From NCBI GenBank assembly GCA_027049035.1, contig JALTVI010000024.1, positions 1 through 64,000 on the forward strand: a stretch of 64,000 nt of DNA. Direction: 5' to 3'. Below are positions 45,941 to 52,043 of this stretch, in pieces (the stretch's first letter is position 1; every line of letters starts with the position of its first letter). The position numbers and the translations under genes were made by a program. The notes beneath the pieces were generated by a model. It was not told the origin of the DNA and did no database searches. It worked only from the letters and a program-made list of their open reading frames with translations. This DNA is from Sulfurovum sp. Its GTDB lineage: Bacteria; Campylobacterota; Campylobacteria; Campylobacterales; Sulfurovaceae.

Positions 45941-45972
45941 ATGTGCAGATCATCCACAAAAAAAGGATACCC

Positions 45973-46245
45973 ATGCCCGCTAAAATTGCTCTCCTGCTGC
46001 TTAGCTGCTCGCTCTTTTCATGGGGAGGAACAGAACACAACAGCAGCAAACGCTCAATCATTGAGAAACAGATAGAAAAGCAGAAAGCGTTAGAAGAGAA
46101 ATATGCCAAGGAGCAGCGTTTCTACCAGGGGGATGAATACGATTTTAAAAGCAAAGAGGTAGACCCCGATATTCTCAAAGATGTCAAACCGCTTGAGCCG
46201 GACTATGAGCATACCAACGACTGGGGTGTTGCGGATAATGAGTGA
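45973..46245 (+). CDS. Small secreted hypothetical protein
   Basis: A 90-residue protein with a signal peptide (PAKIALLLLSCSLFSWGG) followed by a charged helical region (IEKQIEKQKALEEKYAKEQ) and an acidic tail (EVDPDILKDVKPLEPDYEHT). A Cys at residue 12 lies within the signal core, but a clear lipobox is lacking. I recognise no family. It is a single gene between the divergently placed kinase-phosphatase gene and the convergent nitrate transporter. ATG 45973 is chosen for its ribosome-binding site and signal peptide. Confidence 0.6.
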   Translation: MPAKIALLLLSCSLFSWGGTEHNSSKRSIIEKQIEKQKALEEKYAKEQRFYQGDEYDFKSKEVDPDILKDVKPLEPDYEHTNDWGVADNE

Positions 46246-46267
46246 AATAGAAGTTGAAAGCTAACTT

Positions 46268-46364
46268 GTTCCCACGCTCTGCGTGGGAATGCGTACTTAA
46301 GTATAAAAACTTACCAATTGATGCTATTCCCGCATACACTCCCACGCAGAGCGTGGGAGCGAGG
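46268..46364. repeat. MITE-like element with inverted hairpin ends, intact copy
   Basis: The left end holds TTCCCACGC-TCT-GCGTGGGAA (46269-46289, 9-bp stem). The right end holds CTCCCACGC-AGA-GCGTGGGAG (46339-46359, 9-bp stem) and then GAGCGAG near 46364. The two ends are inverted repeats of each other around about 50 AT-rich bases, as in a miniature element. A decayed copy lies at 8867-8931. It separates the small secreted protein gene from the convergent nitrate transporter. Confidence 0.8.
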
Positions 46365-46374
46365 AGAAAGTGAA

Positions 46375-46402
46375 CGCTCAGCGCTCATCACTCATCGCTA
46401 AA
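46375..46402 (+). repeat. Heptameric array (CGCTCAT)
   Basis: Four 7-base units: CGCTCAG, CGCTCAT, CACTCAT, CGCTAAA. It lies between the MITE-like element and the end of the nitrate transporter gene. The bases from here to 46433 contain only a small AAGC/GCTT-rich inverted repeat. Confidence 0.7.
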
Positions 46403-46433
46403 CGCTTTTCACAAAAGCCGAAGCTTTCGTGGT

Positions 46434-47714
46434 TTAGATGATTCCACCTGCATTGGCACCCCATGTGGTTCTCCAGCGTGTCTTAACAAGTGAGATGGCA
46501 CCGATGGCAATGAGTACAAGCCCTGCAAAGATGAAGAAACCGACACTATAGCTGTCAAACGTTCCTTTCGCCCAGCCAAGTGTCTTGACAAGGAACGTAC
46601 CGCCGATACCGCCGGCTGCACCGATAAGCCCTGTCATGATACCGATATCTTTACCGAAACGCTGCGGTACGAGCTGGAAGACCGCACCGTTGGCCATACC
46701 GAGGTTAGCCATAATCAGGAAAAGTACACCGATGGCGACCCAGAACGGAAGATGAACCGCACCGCTGAGTGCTACCAGTGCTGCAACGACACCAAAGAAG
46801 ATGTAAAGTGCCTTGACACCACCCATCTTGTCTGCAATCCCCCCACCTACAGGACGCAGTACCGCACCGGCAAAGATGGTAAGGGCACCAAAATAACCGG
46901 CAATGACCTTGACATTCGGCTCATTGAAAACATCCAGTCCGAAGGCACTCATATCTGCCTGATAGGTATTCATCAGGTAGACCTTCATATAGTTTGCAAA
47001 TCCTACGAAACCACCAAAGCTGACAGCGTAGAAGAGCATAAACCACCAGCTGTCACGGTCTTTGAGCAGTTTCCAGTAGTCTCCAAGCTTCTTTGGACGC
47101 GGCTTGTAGACAGATTCGGGTGCATCTTTTGCCAGAATGATATAGGTAATGAGAACAATGAACGAAAGCAGCCCGCCAACCAGGAAGACCGCTTCCCAGC
47201 CCCACTTCTCCGCGATTTTCGGAGCGAAGAGGAAGTCGATGACCACACCGATGTTACCCGCCCCGGCAATACCCAGCACGATCCCCTGCAGCTTTGGCGG
47301 ATACCACTGTCCAGCCTGTGGCAGCGCCACAGCAAACGATGCTCCGGCAAAACCAAGGCCAAGGGCCACAACCAGTAATTCATTATAGGTAATACTCTCT
47401 CCCCTTGAGTAGGCATAGAAGAGTGACGCGATAACGATAATCTGTGCGATAATAGCCGTTTTCTTCGGTCCTATCTTGTCTACCCCGAACCCAAGTACGA
47501 TACGCAGCAGCGCACCTGCCAAAATAGGAATTGAGAGCAGTGTCGCGATCTGCCCTGAAGTCAGTGCTGCACCGTGTGCGGTGAGTGATTCGTTTATCTC
47601 CGTCGCCAGTGGCCCCAGCATCGTCCATACCATAAAACTGAAATCAAAGTAAAGGAAAGCAGCAAAGAGTGTCTTTGCATCGCCTTGTCCCTTGAGTGCC
47701 TTGAAGCTTGCCAT
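46434..47714 (-). CDS. nasA: Nitrate/nitrite MFS transporter (NarK/NasA family)
   Basis: A 426-residue transporter with 12 membrane helices. Hallmarks are FSFMVWTMLGPLATEI at the start, RIVLGFGVDKIGPKK, the nitrate signature GLGFAGASFAVALPQAGQWYPPKLQGIVLGIAGAGNIG, and the second nitrate motif around GTDIGIMTGLIGAAGGIGG-type KDIGIMTGLIGAAGGIGG. It imports nitrate for the reductase and NirA encoded divergently. Two copies of a 17-bp palindrome lie in the shared promoter region, one 41 bases upstream of its TATAAT. Confidence 0.92.
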   Translation of the reverse strand: MASFKALKGQGDAKTLFAAFLYFDFSFMVWTMLGPLATEINESLTAHGAALTSGQIATLLSIPILAGALLRIVLGFGVDKIGPKKTAIIAQIIVIASLFYAYSRGESITYNELLVVALGLGFAGASFAVALPQAGQWYPPKLQGIVLGIAGAGNIGVVIDFLFAPKIAEKWGWEAVFLVGGLLSFIVLITYIILAKDAPESVYKPRPKKLGDYWKLLKDRDSWWFMLFYAVSFGGFVGFANYMKVYLMNTYQADMSAFGLDVFNEPNVKVIAGYFGALTIFAGAVLRPVGGGIADKMGGVKALYIFFGVVAALVALSGAVHLPFWVAIGVLFLIMANLGMANGAVFQLVPQRFGKDIGIMTGLIGAAGGIGGTFLVKTLGWAKGTFDSYSVGFFIFAGLVLIAIGAISLVKTRWRTTWGANAGGII

Positions 47715-47742
47715 TGTTTCTCCTTAACAAAATGATAGGGGA

Positions 47743-47748
47743 ATTATA
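47743..47748 (-). promoter_or_regulatory. -10 box of nasA
   Basis: TATAAT on the minus strand, 28 bases before the nasA ATG (47714). The centre of the operator at 47781-47797 lies 41 bases upstream of its first base. Confidence 0.6.
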
Positions 47749-47780
47749 CAGTAAAGTTATCGGAATAATCAGAACCGGTA

Positions 47781-47797
47781 TGATTAATTTTTAAGCA
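47781..47797. promoter_or_regulatory. Nitrogen-regulon palindrome, nasA-proximal site
   Basis: TGATTA-ATTTT-TAAGCA: one mismatch to the palindrome TGATTA-N5-TAATCA that occurs five times in this window, always before nitrogen genes. Its position relative to the nasA -10 box suggests an activator site near -52. Confidence 0.65.
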
Positions 47798-47858
47798 ATC
47801 AATTTACCCTTTACAGCAAAGACTAACTGCATATAGCAACGATTAGCATACTTTCAAT

Positions 47859-47875
47859 TGATTATTTTTTAATCA
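47859..47875. promoter_or_regulatory. Nitrogen-regulon palindrome, nirA-proximal site
   Basis: TGATTA-TTTTT-TAATCA: a perfect palindrome, identical in reverse complement to the amt-1 site at 58467-58483. Its centre lies 42 bases upstream of the first base of the nirA -10 box. Confidence 0.75.
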
Positions 47876-47908
47876 TAATAGCAACGCCTTTCTCTGTGCT
47901 CTTTTCGC

Positions 47909-47914
47909 TATAAT
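47909..47914 (+). promoter_or_regulatory. -10 box of nirA
   Basis: TATAAT in CGCTATAATAAGCC, 35 bases before the nirA ATG (47950). CAGGAGCG supplies the ribosome-binding site. Confidence 0.65.
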
Positions 47915-47949
47915 AAGCCCAACAGTAACGACAGGAGCGACATACTATT

Positions 47950-49869
47950 ATGGAAGCATTGGCAAAGGCGTTTGAAGCCAGAAGCAAAAAGGTCAACAAG
48001 GTTGAGACTACCAAGGCACTGAAAGACCCTATGGAGGTTTACGAGCGTCTTGAGGAGATCGCAGCGGCAGGCTACGAGGGTCTGAACAAAGAGGACTCCG
48101 CCTACTTTCTGAAGTGTTTCGGACTCTTCGACAAGGGTGAGGACTTTATGCTGCGTGTGCGTATTCCCGGCGGGCAGCTGACCAACGCACAGGCGGTCCG
48201 CATCGGTGAAGTGGCGAAGGAGTATGGTAACGACTACATCGACATTACCACTCGTATGCAGGTGGAGCTGCGCTATCTGCAGATTGCCGACATCGCAAAG
48301 GTTCTTAAAGCACTCAAGGAGGTAGGCATCTCCACTTTCCAGACCGGTGTGGACAACCCGCGTAACATTGTTACCGACCCGCTTGACGGTATCGCCTACG
48401 ACAATATCATCGAAACGATGCCGATCTTGACGCAGCTTCAGGAGATCTTCCTTGAAAAGCCTGAATGGATCTCTGCGCTGCCAAGAAAATTCAATACCGG
48501 TATTTTGGGTAGTCTGAGCAATTCCTGTAACATCTTCGGACACGACTGCAACTTCGTGCTTGCAAATAAAGACGGCAACTTCGGCTTCAACGTCTATCTG
48601 GGCGCCCGTGTCGGCGTGCAGGCGCGTGATGCCAATCTCTTCGTCACACCTGAAGAGGTTCCGGCATTCTTCAAAGCCCTGCTGAGTGTCTTCAAAACCT
48701 ACGGCTACCGCGACAATCGCAACAAGAACCGTCTGCACTTCCTGCTGCAGGATGTGGGCATTCCTGCATTCATCGAAGCGGTCAAAGAAGAGGCAGGGAT
48801 GCCATTTGCCTCAGGCGGTATGACGCTGGTACAGTCACAAAACATCGCACTGGGTGCCAACCGTGTACTGCTCAAAAACGGCACCTATGCCTACAAGGTC
48901 ATCGTCCCCTCCGGTATCTTCAGCGGGACGAACATGATTGCGGCGGCCAATGCGGCACAAACTTACGGCAGCGGCGACATCCGTCTCAGCTACGACCAGA
49001 ATCTCTACATTATCAATATTGACAAAGAGAAGCTTGAAGCCTTTGAGAACGATGAACTCATCGCCAAGTATGCGCAGTACAACAACCTCTATTTTCAGGA
49101 CATGATCGCCTGTGCCGGGACACAAACCTGCAGCTACGGTGTCATCCCCAACAAACCCGACGCCATAGAGATGGCACATTTCCTCAACTCCGAAGTGCCC
49201 ATTGCCAACGCCAATGTACGGATGAACTGGTCTGCCTGCCCCAAAGGGTGCGGGGTACACGGCATAGCCGACATCGGTTTTGAGGGGTGCAAGGCAAAAG
49301 ATGCCGACGGCAACCGTGTGGACGGGGTACACCTCTTTATGGGCGGAAAGATCACCCGCGAAGCCAAAGAGGCGCACATCCTGCACAAAGCGCTGCCTAT
49401 TGACGAAGCCAAACACCACGTCAAGTACCTGCTGAAAACCTACGCGGCATACAAAGAGCGCGGCGAGACATTCGAGCATTTCGAGACACGCTTTTTCAGC
49501 AAGAACTACAGCTACCAGGCGATAGGCTTCTTTACCAAGATAAACTACATCCTCCGCGACAAGCTGGGGCTGGATGTGATGTTCGAGCTTGACGAAGAAC
49601 CCAAAAGCGGACGCCGCGAAGAGTATGAACTCTTCACCTTCGGACTGAAACTCTTTAAACTCCTGACTGGAGAGAAGCGTTTCGAAGCAGTTACCGGACT
49701 CGCCCCCACCCTTGCACGCCCAAGAAAGATAGCACGCGATGAAGTGACCAAACTCAACCCGAAAGTCCCGCCAAAACTCTCTGAAGTCATCTACAATATG
49801 ACGCATGAAAACAAGAGTGAGCGCGCACAGGTGTTCTCTGAGCTGCTGGTGGCGCTTAAAGAGGTGTAA
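47950..49869 (+). CDS. nirA: Ferredoxin-dependent nitrite reductase with a C-terminal kinase-lobe-like extension
   Basis: A 639-residue siroheme/[4Fe-4S] enzyme that reduces nitrite to ammonium in the cytoplasm. Two ferrodoxin-like halves are seen (LRVRIPGGQLTNAQAVRIGE, TTRMQVELRYLQI). The cluster and siroheme ligands are Cys388 and Cys394 (CAGTQTC) and Cys430 and Cys434 (CPKGC). The usual NirA length is about 510-560. Here residues about 516-639 form an extra region whose last 83 residues (557-639) resemble subdomains IX-XI of Ser/Thr kinases: ELFTFGLKLFKLLTG, then LNPKVPPKLSEVIYNM, then SELLVALKEV. It is divergent from nasA under shared operators. Confidence 0.9.
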   Translation: MEALAKAFEARSKKVNKVETTKALKDPMEVYERLEEIAAAGYEGLNKEDSAYFLKCFGLFDKGEDFMLRVRIPGGQLTNAQAVRIGEVAKEYGNDYIDITTRMQVELRYLQIADIAKVLKALKEVGISTFQTGVDNPRNIVTDPLDGIAYDNIIETMPILTQLQEIFLEKPEWISALPRKFNTGILGSLSNSCNIFGHDCNFVLANKDGNFGFNVYLGARVGVQARDANLFVTPEEVPAFFKALLSVFKTYGYRDNRNKNRLHFLLQDVGIPAFIEAVKEEAGMPFASGGMTLVQSQNIALGANRVLLKNGTYAYKVIVPSGIFSGTNMIAAANAAQTYGSGDIRLSYDQNLYIINIDKEKLEAFENDELIAKYAQYNNLYFQDMIACAGTQTCSYGVIPNKPDAIEMAHFLNSEVPIANANVRMNWSACPKGCGVHGIADIGFEGCKAKDADGNRVDGVHLFMGGKITREAKEAHILHKALPIDEAKHHVKYLLKTYAAYKERGETFEHFETRFFSKNYSYQAIGFFTKINYILRDKLGLDVMFELDEEPKSGRREEYELFTFGLKLFKLLTGEKRFEAVTGLAPTLARPRKIARDEVTKLNPKVPPKLSEVIYNMTHENKSERAQVFSELLVALKEV

Positions 49870-49873
49870 AATA

Positions 49874-49928
49874 GGGAATAGGTAGCAGGGAGTAGTGAGC
49901 AGTCACTCAGAAAATTAGAAATTAGAAA
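49874..49928 (+). repeat. Heptameric arrays behind nirA
   Basis: Four degenerate 7-base units GGGAATA, GGTAGCA, GGGAGTA, GTGAGCA (49874-49901), then two TTAGAAA units (49915-49928). The second unit is the same as behind cobT (3692-3719). The arrays directly precede family A copy 2. Confidence 0.75.
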
Positions 49929-49941
49929 TTAAAGCTTTTGT

Positions 49942-50063
49942 GTTACTTTTGCACTTCTTGTGCAGATGCGGTTGCGCCCATATGTGCGAAGCACGGCGCA
50001 TAGAGCATCGTCCGCACAATTGCAAAAGTAACGATTTTTGCCTACTTTTTCTAAAAAAGTAGG
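49942..50063 (+). repeat. Structured intergenic element, family A copy 2
   Basis: Outer stem GTTACTTTTGCA (49942-49953) with TGCAAAAGTAAC (50021-50032). The middle stem is TTGTGC with GCACAA (50014-50019), and an inner stem pairs GATGC with GCATC. The conserved 24-base bulged hairpin is at 49975-49998. A second hairpin, CCTACTTTTT-CTA-AAAAAGTAGG, follows at 50041-50063. It lies between nirA and the FeS/membrane fusion gene, on their strand. Confidence 0.88.
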
Positions 50064-50138
50064 AAGTAAACACCAAACTTCAAAAAGAGTTTATGTTACA
50101 AGACTATAATTGAGTAACAGCAAAAAAGGAAACAACAG

Positions 50139-51746
50139 ATGGCAGTGGAACCATTGAGCAAACACACACCGTTAGAGAGCTTCATCAACCACAAGAACGA
50201 CACCGGTATGCAGTGCGGCAACTACACCATCGACATTCCCAAACTTAAGCCCGGCGAGCAATACCGTTTCCACTTTGACGCCACCGCCTGTGTAGGGTGC
50301 CACTGCTGTGAAGTGGCGTGTAACGAACAGAACGCCAATCCCGACGACATCAAATGGCGCCGTGTGGGTGAAATGGAGACCGGCTCTTTCCCTGACACGC
50401 TGCAGCTTTTCAACTCTATGAGCTGTAACCACTGTATCGACCCCGAATGCCTTCGCGGCTGTCCTACGGAGAGCTACATCAAGCTTGACAACGGGATTGT
50501 CTGGCATGACGACCCAAGCTGTATCGGGTGCCAGTACTGTACATGGAACTGCCCCTATGAAGTGCCTGTCTTCAACCCTGACCGCGGCATTGTCACCAAG
50601 TGCCATATGTGTGTGGACAAACTCGAAGCGGGGCAGACCCCTGCGTGTGTGCAGGCATGCCCCGGTGGTGCCATCGAAATTGAAACGGTCAATGTAGAGC
50701 AGTGGCTGGCGGAAGATATGGCAAAAGAGGGAGTCGCTCCCCATCTGCCAGACATCGAGATTACCAAACCCACCACACGCTACACTCTCCCAGAACTTCC
50801 CGAAGGGCAGGAGATACGTCCGGCTGATGAGCACATCCTCAAACCTGCCCACGCTGAACTGCCGCTTGTCTTTATGACGGTACTGACACAGGTTTCGGTG
50901 GGAGCATTTCTGGCACTCTTTTTGGGACAGCTGCTCTACTCGCTTAGCTTCAACCTGCCAAAACCGAACCTCGTTATGGCGATTTTGGCGTTCCTGCCTG
51001 CTGCCATCGGACTGCCGCTTTCAGCCATGCACCTTGGACGACCGGGCAAAGCGATGAGTGCGATGAAAAACTGGAAGAGCTCATGGCTCAGCCGTGAAGC
51101 GATCGCTTTGGGCGCCTACACCGGACTGGCAATGCTTACTGCCGGACTCTACTTCCTCGATGTCGGCGGTGCACTCCTGCTGCTGCTTGAAGCACTCACC
51201 CTTGGCATAGGGCTCTACGGCATCTACGCCCAGTCGATGATCTACCGCATCAAGGCAAGACCGAGCTGGAACCGCAAGAGTACCACCAAACGCTTCTTCG
51301 GTTCTGGCTATGTCGGATTCTTGCTTATTGCTACCGCCCTGATTGCAAGCAACGGCGCGCAGGGTGCGATGGTCCTGCTTGCCATCACCCTGCTTGCGGG
51401 CATGGGGCAGGCGCTGGTGATCTTCGAAGAGGTGATGTTCTACCGCCATCTTGACAAAGAGGACCCGCTCTACTACCAGTACAACCGAAGCCGCATCCTG
51501 CTGCAGGAACACTTTGGCAACATCAAGAAGTTTCGCATCTGGTCACTGGCTGCCTTTGGCCTTGCACTGCCCCTGCTTGCCATCCTCTTTACCGCCAGCG
51601 GCCTGACAGGCCTGGCCATCGCCACACTTGTCGTTGCGACTCTCGGTGCCCTGGCATCCGAACTTGCCGGACGCTACCTCTTCTACCGCACCGTAGTACC
51701 GTTGGGGCTTGCAGGGAACTTCTTTGCAGGGAACCAAAGACACTGA
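50139..51746 (+). CDS. DmsB-DmsC-type fusion: four-cluster ferredoxin plus membrane anchor
   Basis: A 535-residue fusion. Residues about 40-205 form a DmsB-like ferredoxin with four Cys groups (ACVGCHCCEVACNE, SCNHCIDPECLRGCP, SCIGCQYCTWNCP, KCHMCVDKLEAGQTPACVQACP). Residues about 240-530 form a DmsC-like anchor with about eight membrane helices. There is no Tat or Sec signal, so the ferredoxin part faces the cytoplasm. It probably passes electrons from quinol to the nitrate reductase encoded next. In most Proteobacteria the two parts are separate genes. Confidence 0.85.
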   Translation: MAVEPLSKHTPLESFINHKNDTGMQCGNYTIDIPKLKPGEQYRFHFDATACVGCHCCEVACNEQNANPDDIKWRRVGEMETGSFPDTLQLFNSMSCNHCIDPECLRGCPTESYIKLDNGIVWHDDPSCIGCQYCTWNCPYEVPVFNPDRGIVTKCHMCVDKLEAGQTPACVQACPGGAIEIETVNVEQWLAEDMAKEGVAPHLPDIEITKPTTRYTLPELPEGQEIRPADEHILKPAHAELPLVFMTVLTQVSVGAFLALFLGQLLYSLSFNLPKPNLVMAILAFLPAAIGLPLSAMHLGRPGKAMSAMKNWKSSWLSREAIALGAYTGLAMLTAGLYFLDVGGALLLLLEALTLGIGLYGIYAQSMIYRIKARPSWNRKSTTKRFFGSGYVGFLLIATALIASNGAQGAMVLLAITLLAGMGQALVIFEEVMFYRHLDKEDPLYYQYNRSRILLQEHFGNIKKFRIWSLAAFGLALPLLAILFTASGLTGLAIATLVVATLGALASELAGRYLFYRTVVPLGLAGNFFAGNQRH

Positions 51747-51751
51747 TGTTA

Positions 51752-51814
51752 GGGAGTAGGTGGTAGGGAGCAGGGAGTATTTCGATAGCGTTCAGTGCTG
51801 AGCGCTGAGTGTTC
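51752..51814 (+). repeat. Heptameric arrays behind the FeS/membrane fusion gene
   Basis: Units GGGAGTA, GGTGGTA, GGGAGCA, GGGAGTA (51752-51779), then AGCGTTC, AGTGCTG, AGCGCTG, AGTGTTC (51787-51814). The second set is the reverse-sense relative of the GARCRCT arrays at 24484 and 27742. They directly precede family A copy 3. Confidence 0.75.
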
Positions 51815-51876
51815 AGAGTCAAGAAAATAAAACTATTTTTTTGGCTTTGGGCATCTGTTCAAGTTTAAAAAGTGTT

Positions 51877-52003
51877 GTCACAGATGCACGCTTTGTGCAG
51901 GTACGCAGTCGCCCATATGTGCGAAGCACGGCGACGGAGCTACCGTCCGCACAATTGCATCTGTGACGCTTTTTTTGCCTACTTTTTTTCTAAAAAAAAG
52001 TAG
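51877..52003 (+). repeat. Structured intergenic element, family A copy 3
   Basis: Outer stem GTCACAGATGCA (51877-51888) with TGCATCTGTGAC (51956-51967). The conserved 24-base bulged hairpin is at 51910-51933. The inner stem here is GGTA with TACC, in place of GATGC with GCATC in the other copies. A second hairpin with CTAC, T7/A8 and GTAG lies at 51979-52003. It lies between the membrane fusion gene and the nitrate reductase gene, on their strand. Confidence 0.88.
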
Positions 52004-52043
52004 AAAATCCCGCTTTAATCCAGATGGGAACAAGGAATACAAT

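Noticed and set aside
47855-47880. Reading the TTGAT...ATCA pattern as an FNR/CRP site
   Set aside because: FNR-type sites need TTGAT-N4-ATCAA. Here the half-sites are TGATTA and TAATCA with N5, and the inner distance between TTGAT and ATCA is eight bases. The same 17-bp form recurs at four other nitrogen promoters.
50041-50063. Classical intrinsic terminator at the A/T hairpin of family A
   Set aside because: The stem is made mainly of a T-run pairing with an A-run, with no GC-rich stem followed by T-run, and the same hairpin accompanies every family A copy. It is treated as part of the element.
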